From JBKBMT01 sp046295655 (GTDB taxonomy: Bacteria > Pseudomonadota > Alphaproteobacteria > Rhodobacterales > Rhodobacteraceae): a DNA stretch of 35,722 bases. Below the pieces are notes generated by a model. It was not told where the DNA came from and did not search any database. It was given only the letters and a program-made list of their open reading frames with translations. The position numbers and the translations under genes were made by a program. Below, piece by piece: positions 7,723-17,870 of this stretch. The DNA is taken from contig JBKBMT010000028.1 in the NCBI GenBank assembly GCA_046295655.1, positions 1 to 35,722 on the forward strand, written 5' to 3'. Position 1 is the stretch's first letter. Every line of letters starts with the position of its first letter.

Positions 7723-8184
7723 ATGAAGCTGTCCACCAAGGGGCGCTATGCCATGGTGGCGCTGGCCGACCTGGCCGGTGCGGGTCCTGGCGGGCGCGTG
7801 TCGCTGGCCGAGATTTCCAGGCGGCAGGACATCTCGTTGCCGTATCTGGAACAGCTGTTCGTCAAGCTGCGCCGGGCCGGGATCGTCGAATCGGTCCGCG
7901 GCCCCGGCGGCGGCTATGTACTGGCCCGGCCAGCCGAGGCGATCCGGGTCAGCGAGATCCTCGAAGCGGTGGACGAGACGGTATCGGCGATGCATACCGG
8001 CGCCGGCGCCACGGGCGCGCTGTCGGGCACCCGCGAGCAGTCGCTGACCAACCGGCTGTGGGAAAGCCTGTCGGCGAATGTCTATGTCTTCCTGCATCAG
8101 GTCCGGCTGTCGGATGTGGTGGACAACCAGCTGACCCCCTGCCCTGCGGTGCCGAACCTGTTTCGGGTGGTGGACGAGGACTGA
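7723..8184 (+). CDS. iscR: Rrf2-family Fe-S regulator IscR
   Basis: 153 residues with an N-terminal winged helix: MKLSTKGRYAMVAL, then ISLPYLEQLFVKLRRAGIVESVRGPGGGY (about 37-65), the standard Rrf2/IscR recognition and wing region. Canonical IscR ligates its cluster with three clustered cysteines (C92, C98 and C104 in E. coli). Here that segment (about 90-110) has no cysteine, and the only one in the protein is Cys140 in LTPCPAVPN. Rhodobacter sphaeroides IscR is known for atypical, single-cysteine cluster binding, so this is likely the same type rather than a broken protein. It heads the Fe-S assembly operon and probably represses it when clusters are sufficient. GGAGAG lies 6 nt before the ATG. 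No IscR or iron-response box could be recognised upstream. Confidence 0.9.
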   Translation: MKLSTKGRYAMVALADLAGAGPGGRVSLAEISRRQDISLPYLEQLFVKLRRAGIVESVRGPGGGYVLARPAEAIRVSEILEAVDETVSAMHTGAGATGALSGTREQSLTNRLWESLSANVYVFLHQVRLSDVVDNQLTPCPAVPNLFRVVDED

Positions 8185-8193
8185 TCCGGCGGA

Positions 8194-8269
8194 GGCGCCC
8201 GCCGGCGGGCGCCACGCCCTCATCTCGCCGCGCCGGCAGGCGGCGCGGCTCGGCTGTCCCGTTCGGGAC
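8194..8269 (+). promoter_or_regulatory. three consecutive hairpins between iscR and iscS
   Basis: The 95-bp gap holds three stem-loops: a 20-nt perfect palindrome at 8194-8213 (practical stem 8 bp, loop CCGG), an 8-bp stem with arms 8227-8234 and 8242-8249, and GTCCC-GTTC-GGGAC at 8256-8269, 10 nt before the iscS start. None is followed by a T-run. They may set the mRNA ratio between regulator and assembly genes, by partial termination or RNA processing; this is inference. Confidence 0.5.
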
Positions 8270-8279
8270 GGGGTAGGCG

Positions 8280-9326
8280 ATGCGTCAACGGGTCTATCTG
8301 GACTGGAATGCAACCACGCCGCTGCGGCCGGAGGCGCGCGCGGCAATGGTTGCGGCCTTCGACGCGGTGGGCAACCCTTCGTCGGTGCATGCCGAGGGTC
8401 GGGCCGCCCGGGCGATCGTGGAACGCGCCCGCGCCGATCTGGCCGAAGCCCTGGGCGCGGGCGGGGCCGACATCGTCTTCACCTCGGGCGCGACCGAAGC
8501 CGCGGCGCTTGCACTGGCAGGGCGCGGACTGGCCTGTGCCGGGGTCGAACACGAGGCGGTGCTGGCCTGGTGCGAGCCGCGGCTTGCGGCGGATGCCGCA
8601 GGCGCGGTTCGGGTGGACCAGCCCGGCGAAAGCACCTTGCAGCTGGCCAATTCGGAGACCGGACTCGTCCAGACCCTGCCCCCGGGCCTTGCGGTCAGCG
8701 ATCTGACCCAGGGGTTCGGCAAGCTTCCCCTGGCCTTCGACTGGCTGGGCTGCGACATGGGCTTCGTCAGCGCCCACAAGATCGGAGGGCCGAAGGGCGT
8801 GGGGGCGCTCGTGGTCCGGCGGGGGGTCGAGCTTGCCCCGCAACTGCGGGGCGGCGGGCAGGAGCTGGGCCGGCGCGCGGGCACCGAGAACGTGCCCGGC
8901 ATCGCGGGTTTTGCCGCGGCAGCGAAGGCGGCGGTGCGCGACCTTTCCGAAGGGGTCTGGGACCGGGTGTCTGGAATTAGAAATATTCTAGAGTCGGCAT
9001 TGTCAGCGGAAGCGAACCGGACTATTTCTGTCGGGAAAGACGGCGTCCGGCTGCCCAACACCCTGTGCCTCGCAACACCCGGCTGGAAGGGCGAGACCCA
9101 GGTGATGCAGATGGATCTGGCCGGCTTCGCCATCTCGGCGGGTTCGGCCTGTTCGTCTGGCAAGGTCCGGGCCAGCCGCACCCTGCTGGCGATGGGGCTG
9201 GGCGAGGCCATTGCGGAAAGTGCGATCCGGGTCTCGCTCGGACCGCAGACGACGGAGACGGAAGTGCTGCGCTTTGCCGAGGCGTGGCTCAGGCAATACC
9301 GGCGCGCAACCCTGCGGGTCGGCTGA
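8280..9326 (+). CDS. iscS: cysteine desulfurase (IscS/NifS type)
   Basis: 348 residues, shorter than the ~400 of enterobacterial IscS. Fold-type I PLP enzyme that removes sulfur from cysteine as a persulfide for Fe-S cluster assembly. Seen: YLDWNATTPL at the N-terminus, SGATEAAA (69-76), His91 in VEHEAVL where PLP stacks, Lys167 in SAHKIGGPKG as the Schiff-base lysine, the RRAGTENV block (198-205), and Cys291 in SAGSACSSGKV as the persulfide-forming cysteine. ATG 8280 gives the family N-terminus. Second gene of the operon, followed 14 bp later by sufB. The operon also encodes SufS, so two desulfurases occur together. Codons 233-237 (8976-8990) are unusually AT-rich, including AGA and CTA. Confidence 0.93.
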   Translation: MRQRVYLDWNATTPLRPEARAAMVAAFDAVGNPSSVHAEGRAARAIVERARADLAEALGAGGADIVFTSGATEAAALALAGRGLACAGVEHEAVLAWCEPRLAADAAGAVRVDQPGESTLQLANSETGLVQTLPPGLAVSDLTQGFGKLPLAFDWLGCDMGFVSAHKIGGPKGVGALVVRRGVELAPQLRGGGQELGRRAGTENVPGIAGFAAAAKAAVRDLSEGVWDRVSGIRNILESALSAEANRTISVGKDGVRLPNTLCLATPGWKGETQVMQMDLAGFAISAGSACSSGKVRASRTLLAMGLGEAIAESAIRVSLGPQTTETEVLRFAEAWLRQYRRATLRVG

Positions 9327-9340
9327 CGGGGAGAGGCGAA

Positions 9341-10870
<1,530 letters not shown>

Positions 10871-10875
10871 CGGCG

Positions 10876-11499
10876 ATGCAGGCGCAGCCTCCGCAGACCG
10901 TCGGCGACGGGGCCGCCGAACGGCCCGTCCTGATGATGCCGCCGGACGAAGCCGGGGCGGTGCGCGCGGCCTATGACGGCGCCGGCACCATCCTGGAATA
11001 CGGCTGCGGCGGATCCACCGCCATGGCTGCGGAAATGACTGGAAAGACCGTGTTTTCCGTGGAGAGCGATGCGACCTGGCTGGGCCGGATGCGGCGCTGG
11101 TTCGAGGCGAACCCGCCCCGCGCCGACCGCGTCGTGCTGCATCACGCCGATATCGGCCCGACCCGCGACTGGGGGCATCCGGCCGACGAATCGCGGATCC
11201 GGCGCTGGCCCGGCTATGCCAACTCGGTCTGGGACCATCCCGGGTTCGAGCATCCCGATGTCGTGCTGATCGACGGCCGTTTCCGCGCCGCCTGCCTGAT
11301 CACGGTGGCGCTGCGCATCGTCCGGCCGGTGCTGGCGCTGTTTGACGACTACCGCGACCGCAAGCCCTATCACCGGGTCGAGGAGCTGGTGCGCCCAAGC
11401 GGCATGATCGGCCGCATGGCCCGCTTCGATCTGGAGCCGCGGCCCGTGCCGGCCGACCGGCTGGGATGGATCGCCAGCCTCTACCTGCGGCCGCTTTGA
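10876..11499 (+). CDS. SAM-methyltransferase-like protein in the suf operon
   Basis: 207 residues. ILEYGCGGSTAMAAEM (39-54) resembles the glycine-rich SAM-binding loop of class I methyltransferases; it is followed by VFSVESD (59-65, candidate acidic residue for ribose) and DVVLIDGRFRAAC (about 130-142), as in the D-G-R strand of SAM-dependent and related Rossmann proteins. No catalytic motif identifies a substrate. It lies 5 bp after sufB, so it is almost certainly co-transcribed with the assembly genes. A role in Fe-S biogenesis is suggested only by position. It could also be a Rossmann protein that has lost methyltransferase activity. Confidence 0.75.
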   Translation: MQAQPPQTVGDGAAERPVLMMPPDEAGAVRAAYDGAGTILEYGCGGSTAMAAEMTGKTVFSVESDATWLGRMRRWFEANPPRADRVVLHHADIGPTRDWGHPADESRIRRWPGYANSVWDHPGFEHPDVVLIDGRFRAACLITVALRIVRPVLALFDDYRDRKPYHRVEELVRPSGMIGRMARFDLEPRPVPADRLGWIASLYLRPL

Positions 11500-11628
11500 G
11501 GCAGGCCATGCCGATGCGTCGCCAAATGGTTCTGTCCGCTCCGCAAAGCCGCCATATTCCGGGCGTTACTGTCCCTCGACAGAACGAGGAAAAGGCCCCA
11601 GGCCCGGCCTGCGCAAGAGGGAACAGCA

Positions 11629-11979
11629 ATGCGTGCGAGAACGACCGCCGGAACCGAGCTTGCCGCCAACAAGCAGATCTTCGCGGAGCGCATCGCGCGG
11701 ATCGAGAAGCGCAACGGGAACACCAACGGCACGGTCTTTGTGGGCATGGACGGCTGCATCACACTGGATGCGGCGATGGGGATGCGGACGCGCAAGGCCA
11801 AGCGTGGCTCCGGCGCCTCGCTGCTGATCGTGGCCTCGCTGACCTTCGTCGCGGGCTTCATCGGGCTGCAGTCCGTTCCGATCGAAACGCTGATCGCCTA
11901 TCTGCCTGCCGACATGGTGGAGAAGGCCATGGCGACCGAATGGGTTCAGGGCGCCCTGACCGAAGCCGGCATGCTCTGA
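11629..11979 (+). CDS. small single-pass membrane protein, unknown function
   Basis: 116 residues. The N-terminal ~55 residues are charged and probably helical (ELAANKQIFAERIARIEKRNG). A basic KAKRGSG stretch is followed by one hydrophobic helix (ASLLIVASLTFVAGFIGL, about 64-81) and a short C-terminal tail. The basic residues before the helix suggest the N-terminus faces the cytosol. AGAGGG lies 7 nt before ATG 11629. It sits between the methyltransferase-like gene and sufC, with 129 bp upstream and 93 bp downstream, the longest gaps inside the operon after the iscR-iscS one. No family recognised. Confidence 0.7.
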   Translation: MRARTTAGTELAANKQIFAERIARIEKRNGNTNGTVFVGMDGCITLDAAMGMRTRKAKRGSGASLLIVASLTFVAGFIGLQSVPIETLIAYLPADMVEKAMATEWVQGALTEAGML

Positions 11980-12024
11980 TACCGCCGCGCCTGCGGGCGC
12001 ATTTCCGACCGACGAACCCGAACC

Positions 12025-12050
12025 GGGGGCACTGCGTGGCAGTCGCCCCC
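12025..12050 (+). promoter_or_regulatory. stem-loop upstream of sufC
   Basis: GGGGGC-ACTGC (12025-12035), a 3-nt loop, then GCAGT, one bulged C, and GCCCCC (12039-12050) pair as an 11-bp stem with one bulge. It lies 22 nt before sufC, in the gap after the small membrane-protein gene. No T-run follows. It may be an RNA processing or attenuation element. Confidence 0.5.
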
Positions 12051-12072
12051 CACAGCCGTTTCTGACGAGGAC

Positions 12073-12830
<758 letters not shown>

Positions 12831-12831
<1 letters not shown>

Positions 12832-14129
12832 TGGCGACGGCCCCTGCCCCGGCGCGCGCCGACGCGCTGGCCGCGCGCCTTGCCGCCCTGCCCCGCCCCT
12901 CGGCCGGTGCGAACTGGCTCGCCCAGGCGCGCGAGGCTGCGCTTGAACGGCTGACCGCCATGGGTCTGCCGGCGCGACGGGACGAATACTGGCGCTATAC
13001 CGATCCGGCGACGTTGAATGCGGCCGAACCGCCCGCCGCCGCGCTGTTCCACCAGACCGACGAGCCGCAGGTGTTCGACACGGTCGACCGGCTGCGGCTG
13101 GTGTTCGTGGACGGCGTGTTCGATCCGGTCCAGTCGGACGATCCGGCACTTGCCGGGGTCGAGATCCACCGGCTGGCCGATGCCGGGCGCACCGACATCC
13201 ATTGGGCGCGCGATCTTTACGGTGTGCTCGAGGCCCGCGGACAGACGCCCGTGCCGCGCCCCTTCGCCGCGCTGAACACCGCCTTCGCACAGGACGGCGT
13301 GCTGATCCGCGTGACCGGCAAGGCGCCGCGGCCGGTAAGCCTGATCTACCGCCACGCCTCCGAGACCTCGGACGCATATCTGCACCATGTCGTCCGGCTG
13401 GAACCCGGCGCAGACCTGACGCTGCTCGAAAACGGCCCGGCCGCGGCGCGGTTCTGCAAGGTGATGGAGGTCGATGTGGCCGATGGTGCTAGCTTTCACC
13501 ACGTCCGCACCCAGGGACGTGACCGCGAAAGGCGGGCCGTCACGCATATCTTCGCCCGGCTCGGCCGCGCCAGCCGCTTCCGGTCCTTCACCATGACCGT
13601 GAACGGCCGCCTGACCCGCAACGAGGCGGTGATCGAGATGACCGCTCCGGGCGCCTCCGCCCATGTCGCGGGTGCCGCCGTGGGCGATGGCGCGTTTCAC
13701 CACGACGACACGGTGTTCATGATCCATGGCGCCGAAGGCTGCGAAAGCCGGCAGGTCTTCAAGAAGGTCCTGAAGAACGGCGCAGTCGGCGTGTTCCAGG
13801 GCAAGATCCTGGTCCGGCCGGGGGCACAGAAGACCGACGGCTACCAGATCAGCCAGTCGCTGCTTCTCGACGAGGACAGCCAGTTCCTGGCCAAGCCGGA
13901 ACTCGAGATCTATGCCGACGACGTGAAGTGCAGCCACGGCTCGACCTCGGGGGCGATCGACGAGACGGCGCTGCACTATCTGCGCTCGCGCGGGGTGCCG
14001 AAGGTCGAGGCGCAGGCGCTCTTGGTCCTTGCCTTCCTGGCCGAGGCGCTCGGCGAGATCGAGGACGAAAGACTGGCCGAGGAACTGGCGACCCGGCTGG
14101 AAAACTGGCTGGCACGGCGCAGGGGCTGA
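12831..14129 (+). CDS. sufD: Fe-S scaffold subunit SufD
   Basis: 432 residues, close to E. coli SufD. The N-terminal helical part includes LPARRDEYWRYTDP, the family's (D/E)xWRYT motif. The beta-helix core follows, then the C-terminal block KCSHGSTSGAIDETALHYLRSRG with the conserved His of the SufB-SufD interface site. The ATG at 12831 overlaps the sufC stop. SufD pairs with SufB and is needed for iron entry in characterised systems. Followed 4 bp later by the first YIP1-like gene. Confidence 0.95.
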
Positions 14130-14133
14130 GGCG

Positions 14134-14637
14134 ATGTCGGTGACGCGCGCCATTCTGGCCAGCTGGCGCGATCCGCGCGGGGTCATGCGCGCCCACCTGG
14201 CGCGCGGGGTGCGTGAGGATCGGGCCCTGGCGACACTGATGGGCGCCTGCCTGATGGCCTTCGTGGCGCAGTGGCCGGCCCTGTCGCGGGCGGCCCATCT
14301 CGACCCGTCCGTGCCTCTGGACGCGCGCCTCGGAGGGGCGCTCATGGCGACGCTGTTCTTCCTGCCGCCGCTTGCCTATGCGCTGGCGGCGGCAAGCCAC
14401 CTTGCCGCCCGCGCACTGGGCGGCCGGGGCAGCTGGTTCGGGGCGCGGATGGCGCTGTTCTGGTCGCTTCTGGCGATCAGCCCGCTGATGCTGGTCAGCG
14501 GCCTGGTGGCGGGTTTCGCGGGGTCCGGGCCGATCGTGACGGCGACAGGTCTGGCGGTCTTTGCCGGTTTCCTGTTTCTGTGGGGCAACGCGCTTGTGGT
14601 CGCCGAAGGCGAGGCCGCCGGCGACGCGCAGACCTGA
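14134..14637 (+). CDS. YIP1-like polytopic membrane protein (first)
   Basis: 167 residues with about four hydrophobic segments, at roughly 34-48, 68-90, 104-125 and 130-152. An N-terminal WRDPRGVMRAHLARGVRED precedes the first helix. The arrangement (a short cytosolic 'W-x-D-P' leader, then four or five helices) resembles YIP1-domain proteins. ATG 14134 is 4 bp after sufD. Such genes between sufD and sufS recur in Rhodobacteraceae as far as I recall, but their function is unknown. Possibly anchors or couples the assembly machinery to the membrane; that is speculation. Confidence 0.7.
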   Translation: MSVTRAILASWRDPRGVMRAHLARGVREDRALATLMGACLMAFVAQWPALSRAAHLDPSVPLDARLGGALMATLFFLPPLAYALAAASHLAARALGGRGSWFGARMALFWSLLAISPLMLVSGLVAGFAGSGPIVTATGLAVFAGFLFLWGNALVVAEGEAAGDAQT

Positions 14638-14650
14638 CGAGGAGCCGGTC

Positions 14651-15247
14651 ATGGACTTCACCCGCGAAACCCTGTTCGCGATGCTGCGCGAGGCGATCGC
14701 GGATCCGCGCGCCAGCGCCCGGCGCATCATGGCCATGGACATCGACACCGGCACCCGGCGGCTCATGCTGGTGCTGGTCGCGGTGCTGTCGGTCCTGGTG
14801 CTTTACGGCGGGCTCGGGCTGATCGCGGCGCTGACCGGACAGGCTGGCGGGCTTGCCGCCCTGCCGCCGCCGCTTGCCGTCGCCGTGCTGCTGGGCGGGG
14901 TCATGGCGGTGATGGCGGTTCTGGCCTGGGCCGTGGGCCGCCAGTTCGGCGGCACCGGCAGCCTGGCCGATGCGATCCTTCTCGTGGTCTGGCTGCACGC
15001 GGTGATGATCGCGGTGCAGATCGTGCAGCTGATCGTGCTGTTCCTGCTGCCACCGTTCGGGTCGGTCGTCACCCTGGCCGCGCTTGGGCTGCTGTTCTGG
15101 ATGCTGACCAATTTCGTTGCCGAGCTGCACGGCTTCCGCTCGGCGGGGCGTGTCTTTGCCGGGGTCATCGGCACCTTCTTCGCCGCCTCTCTGGTGCTGT
15201 CGATCCTGCTGTCGATCTTCATCGGCGAGCCACCGCAGGGACTTTAG
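14651..15247 (+). CDS. YIP1-like polytopic membrane protein (second)
   Basis: 198 residues. A cytosolic leader (FAMLREAIADPRASARRIMAMD) is followed by about five hydrophobic helices, at roughly 38-62, 73-95, 107-130, 136-150 and 166-190. Its leader and spacing parallel the preceding gene, so the pair may be a diverged tandem duplication. GAGGAGCC lies just upstream of ATG 14651. The stop is 3 bp before sufS. Predicted inner-membrane protein of unknown function; the YIP1-family call rests on topology and the leader. Confidence 0.75.
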   Translation: MDFTRETLFAMLREAIADPRASARRIMAMDIDTGTRRLMLVLVAVLSVLVLYGGLGLIAALTGQAGGLAALPPPLAVAVLLGGVMAVMAVLAWAVGRQFGGTGSLADAILLVVWLHAVMIAVQIVQLIVLFLLPPFGSVVTLAALGLLFWMLTNFVAELHGFRSAGRVFAGVIGTFFAASLVLSILLSIFIGEPPQGL

Positions 15248-15250
15248 GCC

Positions 15251-16471
15251 ATGTACGATGTCGAGGCGATCCGCGCCGATTTCCCGATCCTGTCACGGCA
15301 GGTCAACGGCCGGCAGCTGGTCTATCTTGACAACGGCGCCTCGGCGCAGAAGCCGCGGGCGGTGATCGACGCCGTAACCCGCGGCTATGCCGAGGAATAT
15401 GCCAACGTCCATCGCGGCCTGCATTACCTCTCGACGCTCGCGACCGAGAAATACGAGGCCGTGCGGGGCATCGTGGCGCGGTTCCTCGGCGCGCCCTCCG
15501 CGGACGAGATCGTGTTCACCTCGGGCACGACCGAGGGCATCAACCTCGTGTCCTATGGCTGGGCCGCACCGCGGATGCAGGCGGGCGACGAGATCGTGCT
15601 CACGGTGATGGAGCACCATGCCAACATCGTGCCGTGGCATTTCCTGCGCGAGCGGCAGGGCGTGGTGCTGAAATGGGTCGAGGTGGACCCGGACGCTCCG
15701 CTCGACCCGCAGGCGGTGCTCGATGCCATCGGGCCGCGCACCCGGCTGGTCGCGATCACCCACATGTCGAACGTGCTGGGGACAGTGGTCGATGTCGCCG
15801 CGATCTGCCGCGGAGCGCAAGAGCGTGGCGTGCCGGTGCTGGTGGACGGCAGCCAGGCGGCCGTGCACATGCCGGTGAACGTGGCCGCGATCGGCTGCGA
15901 TTTCTACGCCATCACCGGACACAAGCTCTATGGTCCGTCGGGATCGGGCGCGATCTTCATCCGCCGGGAACGGATGGAAGAGATGCGCCCCTTTCTCGGC
16001 GGCGGCGACATGATCCGCGAGGTGACGCGCGACAGCGTGACGTGGAACGACCCGCCGATGAAGTTCGAGGCCGGCACGCCCGGGATCGTGCAACAGATCG
16101 GCATGGGCGTCGCGCTGGAATACCTGATGACCCTTGGGATGGACCGGATCGCCGCCCACGAGGCCAGCCTGCGCGACTATGCGTCCGAACGTCTGACGGG
16201 TCTGAACTGGCTCAACCTCCAGGGTCGCGCACCCGGCAAGGGCGCGATCTTTTCCTTCACGCTTCAGGGCGCGGCCCATGCGCATGACATCTCCACCGTG
16301 CTGGACAAGCGCGGCATCGCCGTCCGCGCCGGCACCCATTGTGCAATGCCGCTGATGGACCACCTGGGCGTCGGCGCCACCTGTCGGGCGTCCTTCGGCC
16401 TCTACAACACGCGCGCCGAGGTGGATGCGCTGGTCGAAGCGCTGGAACTTTGTCACGAACTGTTCGCCTGA
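15251..16471 (+). CDS. sufS: cysteine desulfurase SufS
   Basis: 406 residues, the normal length for SufS/CsdA group II desulfurases. Seen: YLDNGASAQKP (25-35), NVHRGLHYLS (52-61), SGTTEGIN (91-98), EHHANIVPWH (121-130) with the PLP-stacking His, Lys225 in ITGHKLYGPSG as the PLP lysine, Cys364 in RAGTHCAMP as the persulfide-forming residue, and Arg379 in TCRASFGLYNT that binds the substrate carboxylate. It supplies sulfur to SufBCD, usually with a SufE or SufU partner; neither is in the window. It ends the operon; no SufT or SufA gene follows, as the next gene is a tRNA. Confidence 0.96.
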   Translation: MYDVEAIRADFPILSRQVNGRQLVYLDNGASAQKPRAVIDAVTRGYAEEYANVHRGLHYLSTLATEKYEAVRGIVARFLGAPSADEIVFTSGTTEGINLVSYGWAAPRMQAGDEIVLTVMEHHANIVPWHFLRERQGVVLKWVEVDPDAPLDPQAVLDAIGPRTRLVAITHMSNVLGTVVDVAAICRGAQERGVPVLVDGSQAAVHMPVNVAAIGCDFYAITGHKLYGPSGSGAIFIRRERMEEMRPFLGGGDMIREVTRDSVTWNDPPMKFEAGTPGIVQQIGMGVALEYLMTLGMDRIAAHEASLRDYASERLTGLNWLNLQGRAPGKGAIFSFTLQGAAHAHDISTVLDKRGIAVRAGTHCAMPLMDHLGVGATCRASFGLYNTRAEVDALVEALELCHELFA

Positions 16472-16501
16472 TCCCCTCGCGGACCCCCGGCGCGTCCTCG
16501 C

Positions 16502-16530
16502 TTGCGATCCGCCGCGCGCACCGCTATAGA
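16502..16530 (+). promoter_or_regulatory. sigma-70-type promoter of tRNA-Arg
   Basis: TTGCGA (16502-16507), a 17-bp spacer and TATAGA (16525-16530) in the context CGCTATAG. The predicted start falls about 4-5 nt before the mature tRNA. The pattern is typical of stable-RNA promoters in Rhodobacteraceae. Confidence 0.65.
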
Positions 16531-16540
16531 GCCGCTGTCC

Positions 16541-16617
16541 GCACCCGTAGCTCAGCTGGATAGAGTGCTGCCCTCCGAAGGCAGAGGTCACAGGTTCGAA
16601 TCCTGTCGGGTGCGCCA
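16541..16617 (+). tRNA. tRNA-Arg (anticodon CCG)
   Basis: A 77-nt cloverleaf with encoded CCA. Acceptor arms GCACCCG (16541-16547) and CGGGTGC (16607-16613) pair fully; G16614 is the discriminator and 16615-16617 is CCA. The D-arm contains TAGCTCAGCTGGATAGAGT. The anticodon stem CTGCC/GGCAG encloses loop CTCCGAA with anticodon CCG (16575-16577), reading CGG. The T-arm has ACAGG-TTCGAAT-CCTGT. Confidence 0.97.
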
Positions 16618-17081
16618 GATTCATGGCATGACATCGGTCTCCCGGAACGCCTGCCTCGCCAAGTCCGGCGGTTCGGGTCGAGAACCAGATGGCATCCGGA
16701 CGCAGGCCGGAAGCAGCCGGATGGACACTCGGGCGCGGCTTCGGGGGCCGGATCCGGTCATCCGGCTGCGGGCCGATTGCATCGGATTGTGTCGGCGAGC
16801 ATGCTGATCCGTCCACGCTGCATGCGGGGGATGCCTGGGGTCGCCCCCGGTGCCGCAATCCGATCGGGTGCCGCGACGCGGCATCGCGATCGGCCGGCTT
16901 GGACCTTTGACCGTCTGTCGGCGCCAACCAGACAGCCATGCATGACAGAGGCGATGCCGCAGTCGGCACGCAAGCCGGTGTCGGCACGGTCTTCTTTGCC
17001 CGGCACGCCGCACCGCCCCGCGGCAGATCCTCCGTCATGCGGTTCAGAATGCTCAGCAATTCGTGACGCGCATCGGCGCCG
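16618..17081 (+). other. region without recognisable gene after tRNA-Arg
   Basis: No frame gives a protein I can recognise on either strand, and codon periodicity looks weak. It precedes the decayed CDF transporter and may be its eroded 5' part or other degraded accessory DNA. No copy of the tRNA 3' end (a possible attachment-site repeat) was found here or further downstream by eye. Confidence 0.4.
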
Positions 17082-17592
17082 ATGAACTGCGCGCGCCATG
17101 TCGGCCGGGTGGCACGGCAGACCGATAGCCTTGCGCTCGAGGCCGACGCCGCGCAGTTCCGCACCGATGCACCGGGATCGCTGGTCGTGCTGCCGTGACT
17201 TGCCATTGCGCATCAGGGCTGGCCGCAAGCCGATACGCTGGCAACCCTGGGGTTGGCCGGCTTTCCGAGCTGGACTGCCTGGCGGATCGGGAAGCGCGCG
17301 GCGGCGGTGATGCTGGCCATTGCCGATCCGGTGGTGTCGAATGCCGCGCCGGACGTGCTGCAGAGCCAGCCCGATACGCGGGCGGTTCCGACTCTTCGCC
17401 TGCACCGCCGGTTGTGCGGGAGCAATTCGGTTGCCCGCGGGTTTGTCGCATCGGAACGGGCGCCGGATGCGGCGGCAATCGCGGCGGCGCTGGAGGCGCA
17501 CTTGCTGCAGATCATGCCCGCGTGCAGCGCCAATGTCGGCCTCGACGTGCAGCCTCGGCCGGAGCAGGACGGGCGCCGCGGACGATCGAGGG
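17082..17592 (+). pseudogene. decayed CDF-family metal efflux transporter (FieF/YiiP-like)
   Basis: In the frame set by the codon at 17094, the conceptual translation matches the C-terminal half of cation diffusion facilitators: VARQTDSLALEAD, then GWPQADTLATLGL, WTAWRIGKRA, and a cytoplasmic domain with SQPDTRAVPTLRLHRR and ALEAHLLQIMP. These align with YiiP's VVRRTQSQAVRAD, GWHRADALFALGI, YSALRMGYEA, WPGVSGAHDLRTRQ and QVEQAILRRFP. Evidence of decay: an in-frame TGA at 17196-17198 inside a membrane segment, another at 17064-17066, replacement of the TM5 metal-site His (HxxxD) by Gln in DAAQFRTD, loss of the His in the HDLRTR block, and no detectable N-terminal half. Living members export Zn, Fe or Cd from the cytosol using the proton gradient; this copy cannot encode a working one. 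The 3' limit is approximate. Confidence 0.72.
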
Positions 17593-17870
17593 AAAGGGTG
17601 CCGGCTCCGACCCAAGCGGTTGACCGAGTTGGTGATTCGGGCTATGACCCCGCCACCGCACGACAAGCGGTCTTTTTCGTGCATCAACCAGAGAGAACCA
17701 TGGACAGTTGCTCTAGTAGCGGTCCGGCTCCTGTGATGATCCCTCGCAGCAGCCGGGCCTTCCCATCGACATCCTGCCTGCCCGGCCTGTCCCTGGCTGC
17801 ACGCCGCCGCGTCTGACGCGCAACCGTGCTTCCTCCTGACCGGCCGCGGCCGGCTTCATGGAGGCAAGCA
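17593..17870 (+). other. intergenic, no gene seen
   Basis: This gap separates the CDF remnant from three small genes leading to mgtE. The frame of the remnant stays open to 17816 but no longer resembles a transporter. I looked for an M-box magnesium riboswitch and saw none of its conserved core. GGAGGC just before 17871 is the ribosome binding site of the next gene. Confidence 0.35.

Noticed and set aside
15293..17206. 637-codon minus-strand frame opposite sufS and across the tRNA
   Set aside because: It runs straight through a tRNA gene and has shadow-like composition.
17593..17870. Possible M-box magnesium riboswitch ahead of the mgtE locus
   Set aside because: None of the conserved M-box core segments could be found by eye here or directly before mgtE.
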